Source of the DNA: Aedes albopictus
Taxonomy: Eukaryota; Arthropoda; Insecta; Diptera; Culicidae
DNA length: 64,000 nt
Assembly (NCBI RefSeq): GCF_035046485.1
Contig: NC_085137.1
Coordinates: 339,936,505-340,000,504, forward strand
Direction of reading: 5' to 3'
A program made the translations under genes and the position numbers. Positions 20,356-31,930 of the stretch are shown piece by piece (within the stretch, counting starts at the first letter, position 1; each line of letters starts with the position of its first letter). The notes beneath the pieces were generated by a model. That model was not told the origin of the DNA, made no database searches, and worked only from the letters and a program-made list of their open reading frames with translations.

Positions 20356-22604
20356 TCGCCTCGGCTGGGATCAATCAGCGCAGCGCGGCGGTCCCCAGGT
20401 CGTGCCAATTTTCATAGCTAATTGACGTTCTATTTACAAATAAGTCCCCGCGCCGCAGTCTGGCTGCGATCGCTGTCGAGTCGTCGTCGCTGACTGTATC
20501 GCGGCTTTCGATCGGGTGCGATTTGCTTAAATTTCCACCCATCGCTAACGAGACTAACGAGTGGAAAATTGCACCCTTCGGATGCGCGATTGGGATCGCT
20601 AGCTGGGATGCTGTAGGCTGGTCCGGGGAACATCTGGCAGGACGTGGCCGAGGTGCGTAAGGTTTTATCGGTGATGGAACAGGTTGAGCGAAAGTGAAAC
20701 CCTCTTTTCATCCCGCGGTCGATTGCCTAGTTTTTGAACGATCGGATGATACCTAGTTTATGGGGTGTCGTACAGTGATCCTTCGATCAACGCGGTCCCT
20801 GAGCTACGCATTTTCCTTCAGAGTTCCATCTGCGCCTGCATTTGTACTCGGAGAGATCACTGTGATGGTTGTCCGCGCAGCGGCGATAACTTCATTTTCT
20901 CCCACATCACTTATCCGCTGCATTTGATCGAAGATCGCCTTTTTCCTACAGCTTGGAGATCTGAACGCGCAGGCGCAGCGCTCGTTTGCTCGGTATGTAG
21001 CGAAGTATTTTTTATTAGCTTTACAAGCGAAGATTCCTGCCACCTGAGCAAAAAGCAGCAGCATTAGATGCAGGAATGACACCGGCAACTGTGCGAGCGG
21101 CTGTGGTCACCCGCGATTGGTTGCCAGATCTGCGCGCACTTTGCAATGATGATGTTGAAGTTGGCAAGCATGCCGATTGCTGGCCGGCCGAGTCAAGGCT
21201 TTTCCGACGACGACTTATAACTTTTGCCGGGTCGATCGACGACGACGCGGTGCTTGATCGATTGGGAGAGCCAAAGGTTAATGTCGACGACGCTCGACGC
21301 AACCTTCGACGGTCAAAGGAGCGAAGTGAAGTTCAGCCCCGCCGATTACAATACTGCCCTTCGTTGGGGGGAGATTGTGTCACTGCTACGACGACGCGAC
21401 ACTACAACGATCTAGCCGGTCGGTCGGTCAGAATCTACGGCAGTAGTGGTGGTAGCGCAATTTGTGCGACATTCAATCAATCCACCTGACTCGCTGAGAG
21501 CGTTGATCGGTTTGTGCATTAATTAATATTGATGAGCGATTGGGATGCCATGATTATGGATGGGATGCCCGCGGTATTTTATTACTTGCGAACCTAGACA
21601 AGGGCTCACCACCGCACCGCCGGTGTTGTAGGTTGGTGCTGTATCTAGTCCGGTTGCGGAATTAATGGCATTTCGCCTCTGGGAGAACAAATCGGCTGCG
21701 GTGTGCGGAACATGAGCATTTGCCGTTCACTTTCGTTGGAACTGCGTAGTGGACGGAGTTTACGTAAAGCTTGTTTAGTCAAGTTATGAGGAATTCTGGC
21801 AAAGATCACAGCGGCTGATTGCATGAGAATCGCTCAAAGAATTCCACCGATGGACGTTTGTTTGATTCTGAATAACTACGCTGTGATTGAGAGTGCTGAT
21901 TATTTGAATTTGTAACGATGAAACGTTCGTCTATGGAAACGCTGTAATTCAGTTCTTACGATGATCTGTTCCAACTGCAGCACTCTTCTTTCCGAAACAC
22001 TTTTGACGGACCTTCAGTCACGCAAACTATCCCGAAAAAAAATCCGTTCCTCTATCTTTAATGAGCCGACCAAGCAATAGAGCCCCGCAGGCTCTTTCAG
22101 CCGACACGACGTAGTGCCGACTTCCAAAAAACCATGGGCGTCATCCGGCGAGTTCTCCTTCTGCTCGGGACAACCCCTTCATGAACCGAATCGCTTTTCG
22201 CCCACCGCGCGCCGTCCGTCGCCGCCACATCTGCACTTCCCCCTAAACCATCCCGCTCGCACTATTTCTTCGCGCGCCCAAAACAGACCTATATGCATAC
22301 ACATAAATTAGAATAAGAAAGGAGCTTTTCTTCCCGTGGCGGCCGACGGCGGTGGCGGCAGCGGCACCGATTGCCATTCGGCAGAAGCAGCAGCAGCGCA
22401 GCAGTAGTGGCGGCGGAAACCAGAAAGAACGAAAAAAAAAACTGTTATTGGCGCCAACACATAAAACATAACTCCACACCCGCAGCGGGTTCCCCTGCGC
22501 CGAACAGGTCGAGACTTTCTACCCCGGGCTGGGCTGGGATCGGGTGTACCTTCAGCTGGAGGGGAGGCTGGAGCAGAATGCGCTTTCTGTGAGGGGGTTG
22601 CGAA
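20356..22604. other. GC-rich block without a recognised gene
   Basis: Overlapping frames on both strands (longest 137 codons at 21,076-21,489) lack recognisable domains, and their overlap on opposite strands is what GC-rich DNA gives by chance. Trinucleotide-rich stretches occur near 22,340-22,410. The composition differs from the surrounding AT-rich repeats, so this may be older unique sequence. Confidence 0.35.
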
Positions 22605-22612
22605 GATGCGAC

Positions 22613-22826
22613 CAGGGTTGTGAAATGTCACGGAAATGTCATGACATTTTTCAGTTCTACAACTTCCAGTGAAAATTTCCATCCTTAAACACAAATCTTC
22701 AGTAATGTTGGTTAGTTATGCTACAATTGTTACAGATTTAACGATATCTTCGATAAATATTTCTCACAACAGGTAGTGAAAATGGCAAAAAACCAATAGA
22801 CATTTTTTTGACATGTTCCAACCCTG
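22613..22826. mobile_element. hAT-like MITE, TSD GATGCGAC
   Basis: A 214-bp element with ends CAGGGTTGTGAAATGTCA and, inverted, CAGGGTTGGAACATGTCA. A perfect octamer duplication GATGCGAC lies at 22,605-22,612 and 22,827-22,834. No coding capacity. The CAGGG start and 8-bp duplication support hAT. Confidence 0.85.
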
Positions 22827-22834
22827 GATGCGAC

Positions 22835-24200
22835 TTTGATCTGCTAAATAATAAGCATTTCTCGCTCAAATTTTCAAAACGACCTATCAAACAAAGAGAG
22901 CCTTTCTTTTTCTTTCGCTAATGCCCACGCCGCATTTACGTATTCCGTTATGCTCATTGCCTAAATCTCCAGTCAAACACATTGTTTTTGATTTGAATGC
23001 TATCCTAAAGTAAGGAAAACATCACTTTACACGTAATAACAAAAACGAAACGTGAGAGAAGAGCTGAATCTCTCAATTCAATCGACTAGCAATAGCGACC
23101 TCACTATTTGACACGCGTTCTTATGGGAGCTAGCTTTGTTTGTAGTAGTGACAAGTTTTGCTCCAAACACGGATGTCATGCACACACAAAAGTATCTTCT
23201 TCCACGCCTCTATTAGACTCTCATTGGGTATCAACTGAGTGGTGTTGCAAATATTGTCAAATATTGTGACTTGTCTGTCCGATCTGTCAAACACCAATAA
23301 GAAGACCGGCAACACGTTGTGCATGAGCGCTTGCACGCTGACGTCATCACTGTCTCCTTCTCTTTCTTTCCTTCGGCGTCGGTCCATAAAGCCGTCCTTG
23401 CCCTCAAAAAAAATTTGAGGGCAATGTTTACAAATCGTATGAGAATTTGATGAGGTTATGTTTTTGATGCAAGCCTCTATTGAGAGGCTTAGCTCAATAT
23501 ACACCTCACACAAAGGTATATGCAGAATCCAAGTACTGTTCGACAGTTGCTGAAGCTAAGCTACAGAGGAATTTTTTTTTGTGTCTGTATTTGAGAGGCT
23601 TTCAGCCTGGTCGCTGGTTCGCCTAGGAATTTTCATTCTCAGGAGAGCATGGAAACCAGTCATGTTACCACAAAGGTTGGCACATTTCGCACCGACTTCC
23701 CACCTTTCTTGGTAATGGCACACACCTAAACCCTACATGTATATCAAGTAGGTCTCATCCACGCGGTCAGAACAAACCCTTCCCGGTGCACACAACCCAA
23801 ACCCGAGAGGACAACTTCGGCGGCGCAAAAGGTTCCGAAAAAGAGCACCAGACATCAGTCCCGAGAGAAGGAGAGGGACCGTCGTAAAAATGAATTAATT
23901 AAATTTGATTATAAGCAGAAATTTAGCGCCCATTCACAAGTTTCTGGACCGGCGCTGGTGGTGATGTTCTTCGGGACTCCACCGCTCTCAGCTCAGCCAA
24001 GGTTCGGCGCGGGGTACTTGCGCAAAGACACTTCGTGGTCTAGTCACAAACGTCAGCTGAAATCCTCCAGTCTCCACTACCTCGAAAATGTTCTCGTCTT
24101 TCGTGACACTATACTGCCTACCAGTATGAACATTGTTTTCGACACTTCCAACGGCTGTTGCGCTCAACTCCAGGGCGATGTTTTTCGATTTAGATATTGA
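22835..24200. other. Unrecognised sequence with two short palindromes
   Basis: Perfect hairpins lie at 23,399-23,424 (TGCCCTCAAA...TTTGAGGGCA) and 23,471-23,490 (AAGCCTCT..AGAGGCTT). A 127-codon minus-strand frame at 23,130-23,513 spans both and has no recognisable domain. Its upstream end contains the palindrome, so it is probably part of an unrecognised repeat. Confidence 0.35.
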
Positions 24201-24207
24201 GTCGGGA

Positions 24208-25090
24208 CTTCAAGGTTTGCAAAGATTTTTGAGAGGGGAAAATGGCATGGGGGTTTCAGAGGCGTTTCAAAGCGTTTCTGGAGGTTTCAGAGGGAGCTTC
24301 AGAGGCTCTCAGGTGAGTTTCACGGAGGTTTCATGGAGGTTTTTAGAGGCGTCTCAAAGCGGATCAGACATTTCGATGCATTTCAGGGAGTTTCTGAAGC
24401 GTTTTGGGGAATTTCTGACCCTCTCGAGGGAGTTTCACAGAGGTTTCTGGGGACTTTCAGAGGCGTGGCATAGCGTTTCAAGGTATTTCAATGCGTTTCA
24501 GGGCATTTGAGGTGGTTTCAGAGGGCCCCCTAACTTTAGAGGGTCTTCAGAGTGGTGAGTTTCACGGAAGTTTCGTGGGGGTTATAGAGGCGTTTCAAAG
24601 CGTTTCAGGGCGTTTCAGATGAGTTTTGGGGGGTATCTGGGGGCTCTGAGGTTAATTTCATGGAGTTTTTGTGGGTGTTTTAGGTGTTTCAAAGTAATTC
24701 ACTGCGTTTCAATGCGTATCAGGTGGTGTCAGAGGGGTTTAAGGGGGCATCAGAGGCTCGCAAGTGCATTTCACAGAGGTTTCATAGGGGTTTCAGAGCC
24801 GTTTCAAAGCGTTTCAAAGCTCTCCAATGAGTTTCAAGGCGTTTCAGGAGGTTTCATAGAAGTTTTAGGTGATGTCAGACGCTCTCAGATGAGTTTAACT
24901 GAGGTTTCATGGGCGTTTCGATAGCGTTTCAAGACGTTCTAAGGCGTTTCTGGAAGTTTCCGGGGGGTTTGATGGGGCCTCAAAGGTCCGCAGATGAATT
25001 TCACGGAGGTTTCATGGGGGCTTCAGAGGCGTTTCAAAGCATTTAAATGCGTTTCAAAAGGTTAGGAGGAGTTGTGGCGGGTTCCAGAGA
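24208..25090 (+). repeat. Degenerate GTTTCA tandem array
   Basis: The plus strand is dominated by GTTTCA spaced about 10-12 bases apart, with a higher-order unit of roughly 100-120 bp marked by GAGTTTCACGGAGGTTTCAT near 24,322, 24,430, 24,546, 24,770, 24,893 and 24,995. The array keeps frames open in places, but the encoded Phe/Ser/Gly-rich peptide is a product of the repeat. The same motif occurs on the opposite strand at 48.6-49.0 and 51.2-51.9 kb. Confidence 0.75.
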
Positions 25091-25095
25091 CTTTT

Positions 25096-25489
25096 TGTAG
25101 ATACAACTAGTAGCTCTCGTAGATTCGACGACTTTTACTCAAGGTAGTTCTTGAAGACCTTTAAAGAATCATTGAACTCACTACTAAATATATCATAGCT
25201 ACCTGAGGTTCAGTAGCGTAGCCAGAATTTTACTCTGGGATGGGCTTTCAACGATCAACGGGTTATTTTAGAGACAACCTAGTACGTTGGTAGATCCGAT
25301 GACCTATATTCAAGCAGAAAATAAACGCATCACTTGACAACACATAGTTGCATAGGACTGTGTAAGCAATTCGCTAGTAGATCAGATGGCCTTAACACCA
25401 GGAAGTTCTCGAATACTCTTAAACTTGTTACACTGAAACTCACCGTAAATGCCCCTGAATAGATTTTTTTACCAAATTAGATTCCCTGA
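25096..25489. other. Degenerate tandem segment, no gene
   Basis: Three loosely similar segments follow one another, each with a GTAGAT-C-GATG-like core (near 25,108, 25,291 and 25,377) and TTCAAG/TTCTCGAA downstream. They are too diverged to define a unit with confidence. Confidence 0.3.
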
Positions 25490-26744
25490 TTGAAGGTTTG
25501 AGGTTTGAGTGTATTCCACCCGACACCCTAACGCAGTTTTGCACACCGTCCATCGTTGCTGTGATCAGTATAGTCAGCTTGCCAGGAAAGCCGCTTTCGT
25601 CCATTTTTTTTTTCATAGATCTGTGCGGTCGATACTGTCTTAGGCTGCCTTGGAATCGACGAACAGGTGATGCGTTGGGACTTGGTATTCACGGCACGTC
25701 TGGAGTATTTGCCGTACGGTGAAGATCAAATCGAGGTTTGGTAACTTCTTGCGAATCATTAGTTGTAGGTGACAGATGATGGAAGATGATGTGGGACTGG
25801 AATAGCTCTTTATAAGCAGCTCAAAATGATGATCGCCCTGAAGTTCTCACATTCCAAATGGTCGCCTTCCATGGGAATTACTCCTTCGATAGCTGTTCAG
25901 TTTCCCAGATCCTGACTATCTACCAGTGCAGACAGGTGACTATTTTTTCTGGGCTCATCTTGATGAGTCCAACTGCGATACCATCCTCACCAGCTGTTTT
26001 GAGCTGATAAATGGCATCCTTAACTTCCCTCAGCATGGCAGCTGGATCATTTACATCCTCTTCAACACTGACGTAGTCTTTCCTCCATTACCGTGGTCTT
26101 CCGTGCCTACGTTCTTCACGCCGTTCAGGTGTTCATCGAAGTGCTGCTTCCACCTTTCGATCACCTCACGTCAGTCCGTCAAGAGGCCACCGCCCTTATC
26201 CCTGCATATTTCGGCTCGCGCCACGAAGTTGTTGCGGGATGTGTTGAGCGTCTGGTAGAACTTCAGCAGTTCCATTTCTTCGCACTCCGCTTCTTCCAGG
26301 TGGCGCTTTTACTCCCGCAAGGGACGGTATTTCTGCTCTGTTTGTAACGTTCCACGTTCCGCCGGGTTTCTTGCTGCAGTATTACCATTCGCGCTGCGTT
26401 CTTCTGCTCCAAAATTGCTCTGCACTCCTCGTTGAACCATTCGTTTCGTCGACTCCACATATCCGCATGCGTCGTTGATGGCTGCTTTTACTGTACTGGT
26501 AACGCAGCATCGAGATTCTGCGCATATGCTGGGGTGACATCCGGTTGCTTCAGTCGCTCTAGGTTGTATCGTGGCGGTCGTCGGTACCGTTTATTGTTGA
26601 TGACGCACGTTTTTGGTGCAGTTTGACTACCAAGCAGTAGTTGGAGTCGATGACAGCACCACGATAGATCCTGACATCAATAATATCGGAGAAGTGCCAT
26701 CCCACAATAACCCTTACGTAATTAATTAAAAGCTCCGTAGACAA
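25490..26744 (-). pseudogene. RTE-clade retrotransposon fragment
   Basis: Read on the minus strand from 26,744: an endonuclease end (HFSDIIDVRIYRGAVIDSN), the linker WFNEECRAILEQKNAARM at about 26,380-26,440, then RT N-terminal sequence in several frames down to 25,925, and finally RT core near 25,740-25,500 (IFTVRQILQ, HHLFVDSKAA, FPGKLT, MDGVQNCVRVSG). These match the better copy at 49.3-50.9 kb. About 180 bases (25,740-25,920) do not match, and numerous stops and shifts are present. Such a fragment would have encoded the enzyme that reverse transcribes its own RNA. Confidence 0.75.
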
Positions 26745-28774
26745 ATATACATCCGCAGTTCATAAGAATAATCTATTACAATAAAGGTGAGCCAGTAACA
26801 TAACTAAACAGCACCAAATATTGCCAAAGTAAACAGTCCAACTCTCAGCAAACACTCCAACTCATACTTTTGGCGGCTGCGGTCATCCGCGCTTCAACCG
26901 GACACCTTATCGATAACCATTATCAAATTACCATTATTTAATTCCCCCTTGCTGAAACCCCAGGATCCCGAGAAACGTATAATGAGATCATAATAAAGTG
27001 TTAAAAGACCGCGTTCAACTGGACAAAGCATATAATTCGCACTCGCGCGCGTTCCCACATCAGGCCACTACCCAAACTCCAATACCAAAACGCTGGCTGG
27101 CTGCCACCCGCCTTGACCACCCTCCCCCTACCACATGGGGTCCTCATCCCATTTCCTAACAGTTTTGGTGAATGCCACAACTCTCATAATGAACGCGAAG
27201 ACGCGCACGTTACCACCCTTTGATGAAAAACAATTAAAATCATATCTTCTCATATTCGCCGCGGTCGCGGTCGTCGTCGTCGGTCCCCACGAGGAAGAAT
27301 CCCTACGCTGCGCGCTGGCTGGCAGGCTGGTCCCGTTCGTGTGTTTTTATTTGTTGGATTGTTTGGCCTCTCCGTGCGCCGTCAGAGAGTTATCGATGAT
27401 GCGAAGGCGCCTGCCCCCTTTAAGATCTTTAATTCTCTCATTTAGCAGCCCGTCGTCGTCAAACGCGGTCGCACAAAGGGATTGCACCGGGAAATAGTGG
27501 GACAAAAATCAATACAGATGAGGAATTTGACCGTCATGTTCTCCCTCAACGGTCCCACCGTGAATCAGCCCGTCTCGGAAAAGGTCCTTTAAACGGCGGC
27601 GCTGGTTGGGATACCGGTAGGGGCAGAGACCCGCGATGAGGTTTATGGTCGAGGTTCCCCGAAAAAGAAATGCGGAACGGAGATGAATCGGATGATATTT
27701 GCCAGCAGATAGCTCTCGTTTGGAGGTTTTTTTTTATGCAGTCAGCCTTGCATCACGTTTGTTGCTGCTCGTTGATAGATTTTGAAGAATTCCATTTCAA
27801 CTTTCCTTCCTACTTTTTGGCGTTTGTTTTCCTGGGGTTTAGTCGGCAAGTCAGCTGGGTGTGGGACTTCGCATACTGATGATGTTGGTTGGCCGTGAAA
27901 GATGGCAGCCCGAGCACTTGGCTGTCTGTCACAACTTCTAATCAATCTTCTGATATCTTCATCTGGAAGATCAGAGACTTTGCCTCTACAACCATGCTCA
28001 CCTGATAATCGGCATACCTAATCTTCCAACTTCCTTATGTTGACATCAATGGCATCAAGCAAAAACAAAATCAGCCACATTGACGGCATACAGATTGTCC
28101 AACTCGGTTATGATCACGTTGACGGTCGCGTCGTCGCGACGGATGCTCCAAGCGTTCGTCATTCGATGAATATGGCCTTCGCCAAATAGGATCCACGTGC
28201 GTTTTTCCCCGTGAGACGAAGTGCATACCTCGACGGGCAGCGCTGCCAAGAAAAATGCCATCGAAAAATAGCTTGCCCTTATTGGAATTGTGCAAGGCGG
28301 CCGTCGGTAGAGGAGACGCGTGAGCGTCTGTGATCGAAGATGCGCTTTGAAGAGTTTCCATGGGTAGGAATCATAGTGAATTTTGAATTGAAGGTATTAT
28401 ATTGAAGCCTACAACTTTGTGCAGAATGACGGTTTTGTTTTGAAATATAATCTTGAAAATTTCGGCATAATATTATGTTGCAAGCGCTTTTCTAACGTTA
28501 AGCTAAGTGAGTCTCTGGCGTTGCGAAATAATTTATTGTCCGTGATTCACACTACGAGAATTCTCCAAGTAATTCCACTATAACATTTAACTATCTTGGG
28601 TAATATTTAAAATTCCTCATGGCGTCAGAAATAAGGTGTATACTAACTGGGAAACGTTGAAACTCTTTGACGATGTATTGATAGATATTTAGAGTTTTAT
28701 TAAGCAATCACTGTTTAATTCTAGAGAGGGTTTGAAATGCTAGGAAATTTATATCTATACTTCTGACAGAATTT
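26745..28774. other. Unrecognised sequence
   Basis: Frames occur on both strands. The minus-strand frame 28,055-28,261 begins MAFFLAALPVEVCTSS, which resembles a short secretion signal, but an overlapping longer frame (28,071-28,361) and the absence of any domain make it unsafe to call. No terminal repeats noted. Confidence 0.35.
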
Positions 28775-29017
28775 CCATGTTTCGTCCGGGTTCGGACCCA
28801 ACGTTGTGTGGAAGGAAGGGGGAGGGGACTCCAGGCGACGAAGAACAACTTTTACCGAATTCAAACTATTTATTTGCCACCGAGACAGACGGCGTGTCTG
28901 CTCGATGGGGAGAGTAAAACTTATAGTTTGAATTCGGTAAAAGTTGTTCTTCGTCGCCTGGAGTCCCCTCCCCCTTCCTTCCACACAACGTTGGGTCCGA
29001 ACCCGGACGAAACATGG
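28775..29017. repeat. Perfect 95-bp-arm palindrome of LTR/leader sequence
   Basis: The left arm (28,775-28,869) and right arm (28,923-29,017) are exact inverted copies as far as I can read, separated by a 53-bp loop. The arms contain GTCCGGGTTCGGACCCAACG, TTGTGTGGAAGG and CTCCAGGCGACGAAGAACAA. The loop holds GAGACAGACGGCGTGTCTGC. Right of the palindrome the sequence reads ATGGTGCCGTGACCAGGATT, characteristic of BEL/Pao leaders. The same LTR-like sequence occurs at 5.57 kb, not as a palindrome. Confidence 0.75.
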
Positions 29018-29040
29018 TGCCGTGACCAGGATTGACCGCT

Positions 29041-29503
29041 AGTCCATAAAAACATTATATTAAAATGATTCTTAAAGCAACTTCATAGCTGGTTTTTGGA
29101 ACAGCTTAAGCTGAAATATTTAATCATGATCAAACTCATTTCACAGTATCATCACATATCATTGTACTTATAATTTTTCAGTTTTTCTTCCTGTTTTCCC
29201 TTAGGTTCTCCTTTCCGTTCGAATAATATAAGCTTTAGATCTATGTGTGCGGAACAGTACTTTCACTTTCAAAGTATGTCACTGATATTTTGTTTGATTC
29301 TGTACCTTCACCAGTAGCTCAGATTATAACACGGGAACTGAAGAAATTCTTCTAGATATTTGGGTTTGTCGATATGTACAATCTTGATTTCATTTTATGC
29401 GTTCTCCAAACTCAATATCTGATCAATGCTGCTTATCATCACCCTGACGTCTATCACCACATCTGCAGTCATTGTCGAAAGATGAAGCATAGATATGAAA
29501 CGT
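29041..29503. other. AT-rich sequence, no gene seen
   Basis: Follows the BEL-type leader motif but shows no gag-like frame. Confidence 0.35.
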
Positions 29504-29666
29504 GACGCGAGACAGAACACAACACTTATAGTTCTTCAACAAAATAAAAGGATTTAAATTTACCTTGTAAGTCGACCGATTTCGGGCTCGATGTTGCTCA
29601 ACGACAGGAAGATGTCCGAATCCTTTTGATTTGTTGTAAGAACTATGTTGTGTCCTGTCTCGCGTC
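29504..29666. repeat. Inverted repeat with Penelope-like loop sequence
   Basis: Arms of about 50 bp (29,504-29,554 and 29,619-29,666) share GACGCGAGACAG, ACACAACA, AGTTCTT and AAAAGGATT as inverted copies. On the minus strand the loop reads GAGCCCGAAATCGGTCGACT. CCCGAAA-CGGTCGAC-like segments are, from memory, found in the terminal repeats of Penelope-like elements, where they form part of a hammerhead-type ribozyme. A clear CTGATGA core is not visible, so this is tentative. Confidence 0.35.
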
Positions 29667-30450
29667 CCGTTCTATGTGGTATTGTAAAGGTTCTAAAGTT
29701 AGCACAAACCTCAAGAAATTTAAGTTAACCCAAGTAACAATCTTGATTCTATTTGGTTTTATTTATTTTTATGATAGTTTTATTAGAGCATTATATATTC
29801 TAATTGATCTTATCGGAGTTTCAGCTGAGCACAACTGTGCTTCATCAATATATGGTTTTAAAAACACCTCCAAGAATACTTGGGATTCAGTTCATAAAAC
29901 CAAAAACACAACAAGAACTGTTGAACTTATTTTCAGTTTTATAGGGCTCTCGTAGTTATCTTTAATTAATTATTCTTGAGCAAGAGCAACTGTTCTCGCA
30001 TAAGAACAGTTTGGCAAATGAAAAATATAAAAAAAAACTCAAGCATCCAATTTTGACTCTCATCGTTTTATTATCACTGCCAATTAGGAACACCTATCCA
30101 GAAACCCAACCTCGACGCGGTGCAGTACCAAATTCCTCCGGTTGCAGCATCCGAAAAGGTTGGGTTTGGGGGATTCAATCGGGGGTCAACTTATCGGTCT
30201 GCCGATCATGATGAACATTGTGAAAAACACTACTTACCTGTTGAAAATGCTGACTGGAGGAATGAGGCGCTGCACCGCGTCAAGGCTGGTTCTCAAGAGC
30301 TCTCAAGTGTTCCTGGTTGGCAACGGTACCGTACCGATAATTAAATTGGCCGGACGAGGCCCACATAGTTCGCCGCGGTTCGATAAATTATTGTTTGTTT
30401 ACAATTTGGCATCCAGGATTTATGACGTTCTCGGTGGAGTTTGCATAAAC
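29667..30450. other. AT-rich sequence with a short hairpin
   Basis: A perfect 9-bp hairpin (AACTGTTCT / AGAACAGTT) lies at 29,988-30,011. AACCCAACC near 30,105 and GGTTGGGTT near 30,158 form another possible stem. No domain is recognised in the short frames at 29.6-30.5 kb. Confidence 0.35.
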
Positions 30451-30650
30451 CTGCATCAAGAACGTTATAAACCTGAGTACTCTTGATCAACACTATTTAT
30501 CCTTGCTTAAGATGATATAAATTTAAGACGTTCTTGATAGAGGCCAACTAAGCTGCATTGAGAATGTTATAAATCCAAGTACACTTGACTTACGCTTTTA
30601 ACTCTTGTTTGAGCTGAAAGTAATTTAAGACGTTCTTATGATGGTGCTGA
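30451..30650. repeat. Two diverged copies of a roughly 100-bp tandem unit
   Basis: CTGCATCAAGAACGTTATAA...ATTTAAGACGTTCTTGA is followed directly by a second unit beginning CTGCATTGAGAATGTTATAA and ending TTTAAGACGTTCTTATG. Each unit contains an internal inverted pair (AGAACGT...ACGTTCT). Confidence 0.55.
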
Positions 30651-30854
30651 TTAAAATCATCGATTATGGACCGACCACCGACCTGGATTTCAATGGAAGC
30701 CATGTTGAGAAAACTCAAGAAAAATGTTCTCATGACCAGGAATAATAATTTTAAATATTTTATTATCATATCATTTTCGAAGCGCGTTGCAATTTTTGGA
30801 AGTATTTTGTAACATATATACGATGAATTTTGCTTGACAGTGACAACCTTGTTA

Positions 30855-31020
30855 GGGAACGTCCATAAATTACGTCACGCAAAAATTGCCCATTTTCAAT
30901 CCCCCTCCCCCCTATGTCACACTTTTTGTATGAGACCTATGAAATTTTTGTATGGGTTTGTCACACTTTGCTCAACCCCCCCTCCCCCCTAAAAGCGTGA
31001 CGTAATTTATGGACGTTCCC
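30855..31020. mobile_element. 166-bp foldback MITE, TTA flanks
   Basis: Ends are near-perfect inverted repeats: GGGAACGTCCATAAATTACG at the left and its complement at the right (about 26 bp). TTA lies on both sides (30,852-30,854, 31,021-31,023). The interior is rich in CCCCCCTCCCC. A related but distinct MITE lies at 36,355. Confidence 0.8.
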
Positions 31021-31023
31021 TTA

Positions 31024-31559
31024 CACCACGGAAATATTCCCAATTTGTGTTATAAATTAATTCCGATTACAATAACGTATAATTTTCATAGTGTTTTTTT
31101 TTCGATTTTATTTCACTTACCTTTCAACATAAAAGCTGTAGCAGCAGGAAGAACTGACAAATTTATTATCGTTTTATCGTGCACTTGAAGAGTTCTACAA
31201 TGAGAGATCAATCCACCTACAGGACATCTTGGGAAGTACAACAAGTTTTAAGAGAATCTTATAATCAACTCTCCAAGAGCATCTTAGGATGGGCCTCTTT
31301 TGTCTTATGGCGGGTTTATGGCTGAGCTGACGTCGTTTCGCAGAGCAATTTGGTTTATGCATGGTTTTAAAGAACAGGTGTACAAGAATACTTCAAAAGC
31401 ATAATAAAATTAATTTTGTTACTTGGGAAATGAAGCATAGATGAACTGACGTCACACACCGCCCACTTCCCATCGACCACATTTTTAACGGTTGATTCAA
31501 ATGTTCTATAGTTGATCGATTGACTACTCGCACTGCTGACATAATTTTTGATTTTGTTT
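31024..31559. other. No gene seen; probably 3' flank of the BEL copy
   Basis: This lies downstream of the minus-strand BEL/Pao remnant and could include its untranslated end or LTR, but I found no LTR signature. Confidence 0.3.
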
Positions 31560-31641
31560 GACATTTGCTCACTACTGCCACCTACTGATGGCCCGGCCAA
31601 ACACAGTGCGTTCTCGTGTGTTTTAATGAAATTTGTTCTTA

Positions 31642-31928
31642 CACGCCAAGAAAAAGTTACTCTAAAATGAGTAAGATTCACACAAAACTGAGCTAAACTG
31701 CAACAGCTCAAAAAATGAGTAAATTGCATTTCCAGCGATGATGCTGACCCAAGTGCAAAAATCCAACTGGTTCAATCCGTATAATATTCTCTACATCATC
31801 AAGAATATTATACGGCTTATACTGGTGAGATTTTCGCACTTGGGCCAGCGCTATCACTGGAAATGCAGTTTACTAATTTTTTGAGTTGTTCCAGTTTAGC
31901 TCAGTTTTGTGTGAATTTTCTGACCGTG
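31642..31928. mobile_element. 287-bp TA-flanked foldback MITE
   Basis: The two halves are inverted copies: CACAAAACTGAGCTAAACTG, ACTCATTTT-like, GAATATTATACGG and CACTTGGG motifs recur inverted around a centre near 31,797. Ends read CACGCCAAGAAA and, inverted, CACGGTCAGAAA, with TA on both sides (31,640-31,641, 31,929-31,930). It interrupts the C-terminal BEL frame just after RNRRYA. TA duplication suggests a Tc1/mariner-type source. Confidence 0.75.
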
Positions 31929-31930
31929 TA

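Noticed and set aside
23399..23490. Perfect hairpins as transcription terminators
   Set aside because: Rho-independent terminators are a bacterial feature; in this context they are more likely parts of repeats.
24133..24924. Plus-strand frames of 100-125 codons rich in Phe, Ser and Gly
   Set aside because: They read through the GTTTCA array; the peptide is a by-product of the repeat period and lacks a start or domain context.
28055..28361. Secreted small protein on the minus strand (MAFFLAALP...)
   Set aside because: The signal-like start is short, a longer overlapping frame exists, and no family is recognised. Kept only as a remark in the region entry.
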